64,000 nt of DNA, taken from Bradyrhizobium guangzhouense. Its GTDB lineage: Bacteria > Pseudomonadota > Alphaproteobacteria > Rhizobiales > Xanthobacteraceae. The notes beneath the pieces were generated by a model, which did not search any database, had not been told where the DNA came from, and saw nothing but the letters and a program-made list of their open reading frames with translations. Shown here piece after piece: positions 1 through 8,914 of this stretch. The position numbers and the translations under genes are program-made. The stretch's first letter is position 1; each line of letters begins with the position of its first letter. The stretch is from assembly GCF_004114955.1 (NCBI RefSeq), contig NZ_CP030053.1, forward strand, positions 2,294,001-2,358,000. The letters are read 5' to 3'.

Positions 1-519
1 AAAAGCCTGTGCGACGTCGTGCGATGGATTAATCAGAATTTACCGGATCGACCGACGATACTGGTCCATGACGCTGGTTATGTCGCATACGCCGGACATG
101 TTCCGCTTGTCGACCTCGTGGGCCTCAAGACGCCGGCTGCGACCGAATTTCACAAACGGCTAACGTATCCAAGCGTTGGGAAGCTAAGGTCAAAGGCGAT
201 CGCCGACATCGCTCGATCATTCAATACGGAATATCTTCTGGCGCTTGAAGAATGGAACGAGAGATTTGATCTTGTCGATGGTCTGCGGGAAGAGGGGTGG
301 CGTGTGGAGGAAGTGTACGCGGGAATAGCCTCCGAGAATACGCCCGCTTCAGATGTCTACCACCTTTATAGGCTGAGGAAGGCAGTCTCGACTGTTGGCC
401 AGTTCGGGATAGATCGAAGGTCGGGCCGCGCTACTTTAAAAGGCACTCAGGTCTTGCCTGATCTGGATTCGCTCAAGGTAGAGGAATCTTTCGACCGACC
501 AGAGCAAGCGGGCGACTAG
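1..519 (+). CDS. C-terminal part of a membrane-type glycosyltransferase-like protein (left edge partial)
   Basis: The reading frame is open from the first base of the window to the stop at 517-519, so the gene begins outside the window. A GTG at 19 is only an internal codon. The visible 172 residues are soluble. They contain a HDAGYVAY...VDLVGLKTP stretch and a closing YHLYRL motif of the sort found at the end of integral-membrane mannosyltransferase-like (GT39/ArnT-type) proteins, where a periplasmic tail follows the transmembrane helices. No membrane segment is visible in this piece, so the family call is inference from the tail alone and the function is open. Confidence 0.45.
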   Translation, partial: KSLCDVVRWINQNLPDRPTILVHDAGYVAYAGHVPLVDLVGLKTPAATEFHKRLTYPSVGKLRSKAIADIARSFNTEYLLALEEWNERFDLVDGLREEGWRVEEVYAGIASENTPASDVYHLYRLRKAVSTVGQFGIDRRSGRATLKGTQVLPDLDSLKVEESFDRPEQAGD

Positions 520-883
520 CAAGTGTTTTCGAGTGGAAGCTCCTAGATCAACGCAGCCCTTTCGGCTTGCCGAGTGCCATCGTGATCTCCAGTCTTTCCA
601 ATCAAGCCGACTGAATCACTCCAAATCTGAGACGCAATCAATTGGCCTATGGCCGGCCTTTTCACGCCAACTATCAGTTTTTGGCGCGCGGCCGAGCTCA
701 GTGATTGCCAGACAAGCTGATGACTATTGCGTCACGATCCGCGAAGCTCCTGTCTGGGACAAGGTCCTCGGCCTCGGATCGGCGGACCCTCGCGCTGGCT
801 TTGAGGCGATCACTGCTAATCTCGTCGTTTCCTTCTATTTCGCCAAGCGAGCTTTGAGAGCGTTGCAGGGATCAAGGATGAAG
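520..883. other. No confident gene; open frame upstream of the next CDS
   Basis: I see no recognisable gene here. The frame of the following small protein stays open back to 533, and residues encoded from about 700 to 880 have an ordinary composition, so a longer N-terminus cannot be excluded. No good ribosome binding site lies in front of the far upstream start. Confidence 0.4.
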
Positions 884-1177
884 ATGCTAGACGACGACAT
901 CATGGCGATCATGGCCAAGACACTGGCCGAGCAGCAGAAGCTGCAGCAGGACCGCATCATAGCGATCGTATTGAAAGCGGTAGCGTCGGAGCTGGCTTCC
1001 TTTGGAATCGAAGATGATGATCGGAGGAAGATGAGGGCGGACTTCCAGCACCTCCGGCGGTGGCGGAAAAGCGTGGAGCAGGCGCAAAGCTTCATCCTGA
1101 AGGCCGTAATCACGGTGCTGGCCACCGGGCTGATGGGGACTGTCTGGCTGGGCGTAAAGGTCGTGCTGAGCAAGTGA
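884..1177 (+). CDS. Small membrane-anchored protein (DUF6127-like)
   Basis: A 97-residue protein. The first part is charged and helical (LAEQQKLQQDR), followed by a DDDRRKMRADFQHLRRWRK segment and one C-terminal hydrophobic helix (AVITVLATGLMGTVWLGVKV). This layout matches small phage-like or DUF6127-type proteins common in Rhizobiales; no enzymatic role is known. The ATG at 884 is preferred because AAGG lies six bases upstream; an ATG at 878 and a much longer frame from 533 are alternatives. It stands alone, so context says little. Probably an inner-membrane protein with its N-terminus in the cytoplasm (inference). Confidence 0.55.
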   Translation: MLDDDIMAIMAKTLAEQQKLQQDRIIAIVLKAVASELASFGIEDDDRRKMRADFQHLRRWRKSVEQAQSFILKAVITVLATGLMGTVWLGVKVVLSK

Positions 1178-1807
1178 GCGTCTCGTCGGCGACGTCGCCG
1201 CTCGACCGATTCCATCCGATGAATCACGTCATGTACAGAATTCGTATGCTCGACGAGTCCGATGATGACGTTGCCGACGCCCGGGCTGATTTGCATCGGC
1301 TGACTTTTTTGGCACTGCGGCGGTGTCGGAGTTCGATCTCGGAGCGTGGTGGCTTGCCTGTCAAGGCGACGATGCAATCGCCTTCACATGCGTCGTGCCG
1401 TCCATCTACGCGCCGCATTTCGGGTGTTGCTGCGGGGGTGAATTCCTGGCGCTGCATTGGGGCGGGGACCTTCATCGCAGGTTGATGCGGGCTACCGAAA
1501 TGGCACGGCAACGTTTCCGCTACGACGGACGATCTGGTTTCGGCGAATAGCTTCATCAAGGCGGGCTATCGCCCTTCTAACCCGAAGTCGGCTAGCGATA
1601 GTCGCATACGCTGTATTGGCGAAGGTCGCTTCGTTGAGCGGAATGTCTCGCGATACGGAACGCTCATTTCAGGTTTTATTTCTGCCGGGTCCCTTTTACG
1701 AACTGAAGCCTTGCGACTGAAGCACTTGCGGAGTTGGTTCTCCCGGGCTTTAAACTCGCTTGCAGTAAAACTCGGCAGGTATAAGCCGATGCAAGGGAGC
1801 CCTAGGG
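1178..1807. other. Gene-poor stretch, no supported gene
   Basis: Several short frames cross this 630-base stretch on both strands but none has a convincing start with ribosome binding site or recognisable family. The piece near 1560-1620 reads like a fragment of protein sequence (ANSFIKAGYRPSNP), which hints at a decayed gene, but I could not name it. The end of the stretch must hold the promoter of the CoA-transferase gene at 1808. Confidence 0.4.
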
Positions 1808-3076
1808 ATGTCCACCAAGCCTCAATTGCCGGAACGTCCGTCGCGGGCCGCAGGAGTACCAACCGCGCTTGATGGTCTCTTGGTCATCGATTTCACGCGC
1901 GTGGTCGCCGGCCCCGCCTGCACACAGACGCTGGCCGATTTCGGTGCGCGCGTCATCAAGATCGAGAATCCCGACGGCGGCGACGACACGCGCGCCTATG
2001 AGCATGCCGAGATCGGTGGCGAAAGCGCAGCCTATCTGAGCTTGAACCGCAACAAGCGCGGTATCGCGCTTGATCTCGCGGTTCCGGAGGGGCGCGAGAT
2101 TGCACTGGATCTGATCCGCAAGGCGGATGTGGTCGTGGAGAACTTCTCCAGCGGTGTGATGAAGAAGTTCGGTCTCGATTACGAAGCCGTGGCACCGCTC
2201 AACCCGCGACTGGTCTATTGCTCCATATCCGCTTACGGGCGCACCGGGCCCTTCGCATCGCGGCCCGGCTTCGATCCGATCACGCAGGCCGAGAGCGGCT
2301 TCATGTCGCTCAACGGATTCGCAGATGGGCCGGCAGTTCGTACCGGCCCGCCGATCGTGGACATGGCGACGGGGATGTCGGCCTGCAACGCCATTCTGCT
2401 GGCGCTGTTGGCGCGGGACCGCATCGGCCGAGGTCAGCATGTCGAGGTTGCGCTGTTCGATGTCGCCATGGGGATGACGGGCTTCTACGGCATGGCCTAT
2501 TTGATCAACGGCCAGAATCCCGGCCGGTTCGGCAATTCGCCGGCCGGATCTCCCACTGTTGGTGTCTACGAGGCTTCCGACGGTCCGCTCTACATGGCCT
2601 GCGCAAATGATCGGCTGTATCGACGGCTGGTAGTCGAGGTACTGAACCGGCCGGATCTCATCAACGCACCGCAGTTCGCCACGCGCAAAGCAAGGTCCGA
2701 GAACAAGGAGCTTCTGCGTGCGGCGATCGCGGAAGTGTTCGCGAGCGACACGCTCGAGAACTGGATGGCGAAGATGAAGCTGGCCAACATTCCGGTCGGC
2801 TATCTCCGCACCGTCGAGGAAGGGTTCAATGCCCCCGAAGCGCGCGAGCGCGCGCGTTTGAGCCGGATCCCGCATCGCACCGCGCAGTGGGTGCCGAATA
2901 TCGAACCGCCGATCAGCATGAGCTTGACGGTGGCAATTGATCCTGTGGCGGCGCCTCTGCTGGGCGAGCATACCGAGGAGGTCATGCGCGAGACGCTCGG
3001 TTACGACAAGAAGCGGATTGCGGCAATGGCCCAAAAAGGCGCATTCGGGCCGCGGGGCGCCGCGACATCGGGCTGA
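1808..3076 (+). CDS. CaiB/BaiF (class III) CoA-transferase
   Basis: A 422-residue class III CoA-transferase, normal length for the family. These enzymes move CoA between carboxylic acids through an aspartyl intermediate. The N-terminal DFTRVVAGPACTQTLADFGA block and IKIENPDGGDDTR are typical, and the likely nucleophile is Asp185 in PPIVDMATG. A start at the ATG after AAGGGAGCCCTAGG is well supported. It opens the catabolic supercluster and is followed 64 bases later by a flavin monooxygenase pair, so it probably activates or recycles an acid intermediate of that pathway. The exact donor and acceptor cannot be read from sequence. Confidence 0.9.
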   Translation: MSTKPQLPERPSRAAGVPTALDGLLVIDFTRVVAGPACTQTLADFGARVIKIENPDGGDDTRAYEHAEIGGESAAYLSLNRNKRGIALDLAVPEGREIALDLIRKADVVVENFSSGVMKKFGLDYEAVAPLNPRLVYCSISAYGRTGPFASRPGFDPITQAESGFMSLNGFADGPAVRTGPPIVDMATGMSACNAILLALLARDRIGRGQHVEVALFDVAMGMTGFYGMAYLINGQNPGRFGNSPAGSPTVGVYEASDGPLYMACANDRLYRRLVVEVLNRPDLINAPQFATRKARSENKELLRAAIAEVFASDTLENWMAKMKLANIPVGYLRTVEEGFNAPEARERARLSRIPHRTAQWVPNIEPPISMSLTVAIDPVAAPLLGEHTEEVMRETLGYDKKRIAAMAQKGAFGPRGAATSG

Positions 3077-3140
3077 GCGCAGCAACAGCTTGATTTGGCA
3101 GGGTTCCAGCCTCATAAATGGATGAGAGCGAGGGACGCGA

Positions 3141-4370
3141 ATGGTGCCTGGTCAGGACCCGAGCATGGATCAGTCGATGGCGACGGGCTCCGGCGGGCGA
3201 GCCTATGCGGCGATGATTGCCAAGGCCCGATCGCTCGTGCCGCAGTTGCGGGAACGTGCGGTCCGAACCGAGGAGCTGCGGCACCTGCCGCCGGAGACGG
3301 AGCGCGACTTGCATGAAGCCGGTCTGTTCCGGATGCTGCAGCCGAAGCGTGTCGGCGGCGCCGAGCTCGATTATGTTGCCCTTATCGATTGTGCCGAGTT
3401 GCTTGGGCGGGCCGACGCATCGGTGGCCTGGAATCTGGCCAATCTGGCAAGTCACCACTGGATGCTCGGCATGTTCGAGCAGCGTACGCAGGATCTGGTT
3501 TGGGGCCGAGATCCGGATGTGCTGATCGCATCGTCGTTCATCTTCCCTGCCGGCCGTGCCAAAAAGGTCGAAGGCGGATACCAGCTGCGCGGAAGCTGGC
3601 CGTTCTCGTCGGGCGTCGGCTCGTGCGCATGGAACATGCTTGCAAGCGTCGTTTCATCCGACGACGAGGCTGACGGGATCGAATACCGCATCTTTCTATT
3701 GCCCAAGGCCGACTACAAGATCCTCGATACGTGGAACGTTGCGGGATTGCGTGGCACCGGGTCGTCGGACGTCGAAGTCAGGGATGCCTTTGTACCCGAG
3801 GATATGACGGTCGCGGTGGGTGATCTTGCGGGCGGCGCGGCGCCCGGCAGCAAGGTGAACCCCAATCCGCTGTATGCGCTGCCGGTCTTCTCGCTGTTTC
3901 CCTACGTTCTTTCCGGCGTCGCACTCGGCAATGCACAGGCGTGCCTCGATGACTACGCTGAGGTCGCGCGTCACCGAATATCAACTTACAACCGCGCAAA
4001 GTTGAGCGACTTCCAGAGCACGCAAATCAAGATTGCGGAAGCTTCCGCCAAGATTGATGCCGCCCGCCTCATCATGCGCTCGGCTTGCACCGAGGCGATG
4101 GAGGACGCACGGCGCAACCGCACGCCTGATATGGTCACCAAGACCAGATACCGTCGCGACGGGGCGTTCTCGGTCAATCTGTGCACCGATGCCGTCTCGA
4201 TGCTGTTTGCTGCGAGCGGAGCGCGCGGTCTGTTCACGACGGGCGTGCTTCAGAGGCAGTTCCGAGACGCGCACGCGATCAATTCGCACCTCGCATTCAA
4301 TTTCGATGCGGCCGGAACCAATTATGGACGCGTCGCCCTTGGCCTGCCGTCCGAGAATCTCACCCTGTGA
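3141..4370 (+). CDS. Acyl-CoA-dehydrogenase-fold flavin-dependent monooxygenase (HsaA/HpaH type)
   Basis: A 409-residue protein of the acyl-CoA dehydrogenase fold but of the group D flavin monooxygenase branch (HsaA, C2 p-hydroxyphenylacetate hydroxylase). It shows the N-terminal LPPETERDLHEAGLFRMLQP pattern, the WPFSSGVGSC stretch and the helical C-terminal domain. Such oxygenases hydroxylate phenolic or heteroaromatic rings using FADH2 or FMNH2 delivered by a separate reductase. That partner lies nine bases downstream, which strongly supports the two-component reading over an ordinary acyl-CoA dehydrogenase. GAGGGACGCGA precedes the ATG. The substrate is not known; the ring-cleavage gene at 11348 suggests an aromatic or pyridine-type ring. 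Confidence 0.8.
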   Translation: MVPGQDPSMDQSMATGSGGRAYAAMIAKARSLVPQLRERAVRTEELRHLPPETERDLHEAGLFRMLQPKRVGGAELDYVALIDCAELLGRADASVAWNLANLASHHWMLGMFEQRTQDLVWGRDPDVLIASSFIFPAGRAKKVEGGYQLRGSWPFSSGVGSCAWNMLASVVSSDDEADGIEYRIFLLPKADYKILDTWNVAGLRGTGSSDVEVRDAFVPEDMTVAVGDLAGGAAPGSKVNPNPLYALPVFSLFPYVLSGVALGNAQACLDDYAEVARHRISTYNRAKLSDFQSTQIKIAEASAKIDAARLIMRSACTEAMEDARRNRTPDMVTKTRYRRDGAFSVNLCTDAVSMLFAASGARGLFTTGVLQRQFRDAHAINSHLAFNFDAAGTNYGRVALGLPSENLTL

Positions 4371-4379
4371 GGCCGGCCG

Positions 4380-4943
4380 ATGAATGATCAGCCAAAGCAT
4401 CCGGCCGCCGCCGATCCCGCCAACGAGTTTGCAAGCGACAACTCGCCGATCGACCCGCGTGATTTCCGCAACGCGCTCGGTACCTACGGAACGGGTGTCA
4501 CGATCATCACGGCTACGGCCGCTGATGGAAAGCCGTATGGCATCACCTGCAACTCGTTTGCCTCGGTCTCCTTGAACCCTCCTTTGGTTCTCTGGAGCCT
4601 CGGCGTTTACTCATCGAGCTTGACCGTGTTTCAGAACGCCACCCATTTCACGGTGCACGTGCTGGGCAGCTCGCAGCAGGCGCTTGCAAACAAGTTCGCC
4701 AAGTCGTCGGACGACAAGTTCGCCGGCGTGGAGTGGACACCGGGCCTCGGCAACGCGCCCGTGCTGGCCGAGAGCGTGGCGAGCTTTCAGTGCCGATCCG
4801 TCAATCGCTATTATGGCGGCGATCACGTGATCTTTCTCGGTGCCGTCGAGGCCTATGCCTACAACGCAAATGAAGCGCTGCTATTTGCGCGGGGGGCGTA
4901 CGGCCGATTTCTTGCCGATGACGAGCGCAAGAAGTTGCCGTGA
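4380..4943 (+). CDS. Flavin reductase of a two-component monooxygenase
   Basis: A 187-residue flavin reductase domain protein (HpaC/HsaB-like). It supplies reduced flavin to the oxygenase encoded just upstream. Family marks are FRNALGTYGTGVTIITA near residue 25, GITCNSFASVSLNPPLVLWSL, and a late GGDHVIFLGAVEAY. Length is close to the usual 160-190. The gene starts 9 bases after the oxygenase stop with a GAGG ribosome binding site, so the two are cotranscribed. NADH versus NADPH preference and FAD versus FMN cannot be told. Downstream the next gene is on the opposite strand, so the pair plus the CoA-transferase form the first transcription unit. Confidence 0.85.
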   Translation: MNDQPKHPAAADPANEFASDNSPIDPRDFRNALGTYGTGVTIITATAADGKPYGITCNSFASVSLNPPLVLWSLGVYSSSLTVFQNATHFTVHVLGSSQQALANKFAKSSDDKFAGVEWTPGLGNAPVLAESVASFQCRSVNRYYGGDHVIFLGAVEAYAYNANEALLFARGAYGRFLADDERKKLP

Positions 4944-4949
4944 GGCGAT

Positions 4950-5858
4950 TTAGCAGTCCGGAGCCGAGAGCTTATAGATTTCCAGTGCGTCGGCTTCTGC
5001 GCCGCGTGCAGCCTTGGCCAGCCTGAAGATCTGACCTGCGAGGGTCGCCATTGGAACCGGAGTCGACGTTGCCTGCGCGACATCGGCGACCGTGTCGAGA
5101 TCCTTCAGCATCGTTGCGACGTGCCCGAGCGGGGGCGAGTGAATGCCCCGGACCATGCGCGGCACGAAGAGCTGAAGCGGGATCGAATCCGCAAAGCCGC
5201 CCGCGAGCGCCTCCGGCAACCGGCTCGCGTCAATTCCGGCGTTCGAGGCAAGGCGCGTTGCCTCCGCAAGCACGGCCATCGCGCATCCGACGATCACCTG
5301 GTTGCAGAGTTTCGTGGTTTGGCCGGCGCCGGTCGGACCCATATGGGTGAACCTGCGCGCCATGGCCAGCACATAGGGCCGGGCCCGCTCGATGTCCGAG
5401 GCCTCTCCTCCGGCCATGATGGCAAGCGTGCCTTCTTCGGCGCCCTTGGTACCACCGGACACCGGCGCGTCGATCCAGCTTGCGCCGTTCGCAGCTTTCA
5501 ATCGCTCCGCAAGCTCGCGAGCGGCGTCGGGATGGATCGACGAAAAATCGACCACGAGCTTGCCTGCACCGGGAGCCGCGGCAAGACCCGCCCTCCCGAA
5601 GATCACCTCTTCAACCGCGGCGGCATCTGTCACGCACATGAAAACGATGTCGGAGCTCGTCAACAGCTCACACGGCGTGTTCGCGCTGACGGCGCCAGCC
5701 TGGACAAGCGGCACGACCTTGCCCTCCGATCGGTTCCAGACGCTGACGTGATAGCCGGCGTTAAGCAACCGACGGGCCATTGGCGTTCCCATCAGTCCCA
5801 GGCCAAGATAGCCGAGCCTCTCGACGCCTTGCGGGTTTGCCTTGCCTGCATCAGCCAT
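4950..5858 (-). CDS. 3-hydroxyisobutyrate-dehydrogenase-family NAD(P)-dependent oxidoreductase
   Basis: A 302-residue beta-hydroxyacid dehydrogenase. The Rossmann motif GYLGLGLMGTPMARRLL starts near residue 16, and the substrate motif DAPVSGGTKGAEEGTLAIMAGG follows near residue 120. The catalytic lysine sits in a GAGQTTKLCNQ block. These enzymes oxidise 3-hydroxy acids such as 3-hydroxyisobutyrate, tartronate semialdehyde or gulonate relatives. I place the start at the ATG preceded by AGGAGGAGACAACCT; the open frame runs on upstream but lacks family residues. It converges on the flavin reductase gene with six bases between them and diverges from the solute-binding protein gene at 6037. Confidence 0.8.
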   Translation of the reverse strand: MADAGKANPQGVERLGYLGLGLMGTPMARRLLNAGYHVSVWNRSEGKVVPLVQAGAVSANTPCELLTSSDIVFMCVTDAAAVEEVIFGRAGLAAAPGAGKLVVDFSSIHPDAARELAERLKAANGASWIDAPVSGGTKGAEEGTLAIMAGGEASDIERARPYVLAMARRFTHMGPTGAGQTTKLCNQVIVGCAMAVLAEATRLASNAGIDASRLPEALAGGFADSIPLQLFVPRMVRGIHSPPLGHVATMLKDLDTVADVAQATSTPVPMATLAGQIFRLAKAARGAEADALEIYKLSAPDC

Positions 5859-5961
5859 AGGTTGTCTCCTCCTGCCGCAGCGCAACCGTGCGCGACCGCT
5901 CCCGCACCATACATAACGGATGCCGCTGCGAAACCGGACCGGCCTGCATGGCTTGCCTGAT

Positions 5962-5979
5962 TGTTTGAACCATGAAACA
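5962..5979. promoter_or_regulatory. Imperfect inverted repeat, candidate operator
   Basis: TGTTTGA-ACCA-TGAAACA is an 18-base dyad with one mismatch per arm, placed between the divergent dehydrogenase (start 5858) and solute-binding protein (start 6037) genes. The position fits an operator controlling both. Which regulator binds is unknown; no regulator gene lies in the first 18 kb of the cluster. Confidence 0.4.
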
Positions 5980-6036
5980 TTTGGGCCGGTCGGGTTGGGT
6001 GGCGTCGGTCGGCGCCGGAGCAACGGAGTGGACACG

Positions 6037-7020
6037 ATGCGGGCAGTTTCGAGGTGGATCCTGGCGGCAGGAGCCGTGGCAGCCATGATCGCAGGCGCAA
6101 GCCCGGTGTTGGCGCAGCAGACGATCCGCGTGGGATGGACCATCCCGGCGGAGGAATCAAAATACTGGATGATGCGCAGGCCGACCGAATTTCCCGATAT
6201 CGGCAAGACCTACAACATTGAGTGGACCCAATTTCAAGGCACCGCGCCGATGACGCAGGCACTCGCGGCCGGCGCGCTGGATTGCGCGACGCAGGCGCCG
6301 CTGTCGCTCGCCAACGGCGTGGTCGGCGGCAACCTCAAAGCCTACATCGTGGCCCAGCATGTCTTCGAGAAGCCGGGTGGCTTTTCAGTCTATTGGGCCG
6401 TCAAGGATGACTCGCCGATCAAGACGATTGCAGATCTCAAGGGCAAGACCGTCGGCATTTCCGTGATCGGCGGCGGCACTCAGGGCCCGTTCAACCTGCT
6501 ATTGAAGCAGAACGGCGTCGATCCCGCCAAGGACATCAAGCTGGTCGAGGTCGGCTTTGCGGTCTCCGAGGATGCGCTGCGCCAGGGCCGGGTCGATGCG
6601 GTCAACATGAACCAGCCATTTGCGGCGCGCGCAGAGGCTAAGGGCGGTATCAGGAAGCTGTTCTCGCTGTCTCAGGCCATGCCGAACATCGTGCATATCT
6701 TGGAGGCCTGCCGCGCCGATTTCGTCGACAAGAACCCAGAGCTGGTAAAGGCCTATGTCCGCGATATCACGTCCGGTATGAAGAAAGCACTCGCGAACCG
6801 CGAGGAGACCTTGAAGGTCGTGTCCGAGGTGCTGAAGGCGCCCGTTCCTGTGCTCGATACTTACCTGCTCAAAGACAACGATTTCGGTCGTGATCCGGGT
6901 GCGGCGCCGAACTTCCCTGCGATCCAGAAGATGCTGGACATCTATGCCGACACCGGGATGCTGCCGAAATTGGATGTCGCGCAGTTCAAGCACCCGACCA
7001 TCGTAGCGCCGCTGCAATAG
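6037..7020 (+). CDS. ABC transporter periplasmic solute-binding protein (NMT1/SsuA-like)
   Basis: A 327-residue binding protein with a Sec signal peptide (MRAVSRW...AAMIAGASPVLAQQ, cleavage near residue 27). The mature part belongs to the nitrate/sulfonate/taurine/pyrimidine-precursor group: QTIRVGWTIPAEES at the start, IADLKGKTVGISVIGGGTQGPF in the hinge and DAVNMNQPFAARAEAKGG later. The start ATG at 6037 follows CGGAGTGGACACG and is the one that gives the signal peptide. The matching ATPase and two permeases lie downstream at 8915-11309, separated only by the ilvD-type gene, so it delivers the pathway substrate. A strong stem-loop follows its stop codon. Confidence 0.88.
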   Translation: MRAVSRWILAAGAVAAMIAGASPVLAQQTIRVGWTIPAEESKYWMMRRPTEFPDIGKTYNIEWTQFQGTAPMTQALAAGALDCATQAPLSLANGVVGGNLKAYIVAQHVFEKPGGFSVYWAVKDDSPIKTIADLKGKTVGISVIGGGTQGPFNLLLKQNGVDPAKDIKLVEVGFAVSEDALRQGRVDAVNMNQPFAARAEAKGGIRKLFSLSQAMPNIVHILEACRADFVDKNPELVKAYVRDITSGMKKALANREETLKVVSEVLKAPVPVLDTYLLKDNDFGRDPGAAPNFPAIQKMLDIYADTGMLPKLDVAQFKHPTIVAPLQ

Positions 7021-7055
7021 GCGATAGAGCGGCTCGCAGGATAAACGAAGTCGCG

Positions 7056-7078
7056 ATGTCCCGCCACGTGCGGGACAT
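7056..7078 (+). promoter_or_regulatory. Perfect 9-bp stem-loop after the binding-protein gene
   Basis: ATGTCCCGC and GCGGGACAT form a perfect 9-bp stem around a five-base CACGT loop. It lies between the solute-binding protein gene and the ilvD-type gene and has no T-run, so it is more likely an mRNA-stabilising or attenuating hairpin that raises binding-protein expression than a classic terminator. Confidence 0.6.
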
Positions 7079-7098
7079 TGCATGAAGATGATGCAAAC

Positions 7099-8793
7099 AT
7101 GAAGAAGTTGCGGTCACGGATCACGACTGACGGGCTCGATCGGGCGCCGCACCGCGCCTTCATGCGCGCCATGGGGCTGGACGACGCGGCCATTGCCAAG
7201 CCGATGGTGGGCATTGTCAGCATGAAGGGCGAGCAGACGCCCTGCAATATGACCCACGATTTCCAGGTGGCTGCGGCCAAGACCGGAATCGAGGAAGCCG
7301 GTGGGACGCCGCGCGAATTCTCGACCGTCTCTGTGTCAGACGGCATCAGCATGAATCACGAGGGGATGAAATTCTCCTTGTTTTCGCGTGAGCTGATCGC
7401 CGACTCCATCGAGGCCGTCGTTCATGGCCTCGCCTATGATGCGCTGATCGGATACGGCGGATGCGACAAGACGCTTCCGGGCGTGATGATGGGCATGGTT
7501 CGCTGCAACGTGCCTTCCATCTTCATTTATGGCGGCAGCTCCCTGCCGGGTCACGTGGATGGGCGGACGCTGACCGTCCTCGATTCCTACGAGGCCGTCG
7601 GCAGCTTTATGACCGGCGAGATAGACGCCGGGACGCTCGAACGTATCGAGCGCGCCTGTCTGCCGACGATCGGCGCCTGCGCCGGTCAGTTCACCGCGAA
7701 CACCATGGGGATGGTGTCGGAGGCTATGGGCCTGACCATTCCCAACGTGTCGATGGTGCCCGGCGTCTATGCCGAGCGCGCACAGATCTCGCGCCGCGCC
7801 GGGCGGCTGATCGTGCAAATGCTGGAGCGTGGCGGACCGCTGCCACGCGACATCGTGACACGGAAGTCTCTGGAAAATGGCGCAGTGATCGTTGCGGCAA
7901 CGGGCGGCTCGACCAATGCTGCATTGCATCTGCCGGCGATCGCGAACGAGGCTGGCATCGCCTTCACGATCGATGATGTCGGCGAGGTCTTTGCTCGGAC
8001 GCCGCTGATTGGAAACCTGCGACCAGGCGGCAAATACACCGCAAAGGACGTCTACGACATTGGCGGCGCTGCCGTGGTGATCCGCGAGCTGATACAGAGT
8101 GGGCATATCGATGGCAGCAGCCTGACGATCACGGGCCGCACGCTTGCAGAAGAATATGGCGCGGCCAATGCGCCCGATGGCGAAGTCATTTACGCGGCCC
8201 GCGCGCCGATCATGCCCGACGGCGGTGTTGCGGTGCTGAAGGGCAATCTTTGCCCCGATGGCGCCGTTATCAAGGTTGCAGGCCTGAAGAGTCAGCTGTT
8301 CGAGGGCGAGGCGCGCGTCTTCGAGGATGAGGAAGCTTGTGTCGCCGCGGTTCGCGACCGCAGTTACAAGGTTGGCGATGTCCTGGTCATCCGCAACGAA
8401 GGGCCGGTCGGCGGTCCCGGCATGCGCGAGATGCTCGGCGTCACCGCGCTCATCTACGGCCAGGGCATGGGCGAGAAGGTTGCCTTGATCACGGATGGGC
8501 GGTTTTCCGGTGCCACACGCGGAATGTGCATCGGTTATGTCTCGCCGGAAGCGTTTGTTGGTGGCCCGCTGGCGCTCGTCCGCGACGGCGACAAGATCCG
8601 GATTGATGCCGCTGGTCGTCGCATGGATCTGCTGGTCGATGACCAAGAACTCGCGGCGCGACGGCGTGATTGGAAGCAACGCCCGCCTCGTCATCGTGCT
8701 GGTGCGCTGGCAAAATATGCGCGACTGGTCGGTCAGGCCCCGGGCGGCGCAGTCACGCACCAAGGACCCGCGGAGTGGCCATGGTTCGATTGA
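7099..8793 (+). CDS. ilvD: Dihydroxy-acid dehydratase family protein (IlvD/Edd)
   Basis: A 564-residue IlvD/Edd dehydratase of full length. The three iron-sulfur ligand cysteines are all present: Cys49 (TPCNMTHD), Cys122 (GGCDKTLPG) and Cys194 ([10 protein letters not shown]), with Lys124 beside the second. This is the set seen in genuine dihydroxy-acid dehydratases, which remove water from 2,3-dihydroxy acids. Start: the ATG at 7099 is preferred over a TTG at 7078 that lies in the preceding stem-loop. Its place between a binding protein and its ATPase suggests a pathway-specific dehydratase, possibly of a sugar acid or a hydroxylated catabolite, and not only branched-chain amino acid synthesis. 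That role is inference. Confidence 0.88.
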   Translation: MKKLRSRITTDGLDRAPHRAFMRAMGLDDAAIAKPMVGIVSMKGEQTPCNMTHDFQVAAAKTGIEEAGGTPREFSTVSVSDGISMNHEGMKFSLFSRELIADSIEAVVHGLAYDALIGYGGCDKTLPGVMMGMVRCNVPSIFIYGGSSLPGHVDGRTLTVLDSYEAVGSFMTGEIDAGTLERIERACLPTIGACAGQFTANTMGMVSEAMGLTIPNVSMVPGVYAERAQISRRAGRLIVQMLERGGPLPRDIVTRKSLENGAVIVAATGGSTNAALHLPAIANEAGIAFTIDDVGEVFARTPLIGNLRPGGKYTAKDVYDIGGAAVVIRELIQSGHIDGSSLTITGRTLAEEYGAANAPDGEVIYAARAPIMPDGGVAVLKGNLCPDGAVIKVAGLKSQLFEGEARVFEDEEACVAAVRDRSYKVGDVLVIRNEGPVGGPGMREMLGVTALIYGQGMGEKVALITDGRFSGATRGMCIGYVSPEAFVGGPLALVRDGDKIRIDAAGRRMDLLVDDQELAARRRDWKQRPPRHRAGALAKYARLVGQAPGGAVTHQGPAEWPWFD

Positions 8794-8914
8794 GGCGGCG
8801 TCGCGCGCGCGAAAATGCGACTGGCTTGGCAGGTTTCTTGCTAAGCTGCGGCTGATGGAGACATTCAGTAGATCGGTCGCGTGAAGTTCGCGTGTGAGTG
8901 AAGCGAGAGGCGGG

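Noticed and set aside
1802..3115. Long minus-strand frame opposite the CoA-transferase gene
   Set aside because: Arginine- and histidine-rich composition and no family features; a shadow of the plus-strand gene in GC-rich DNA.
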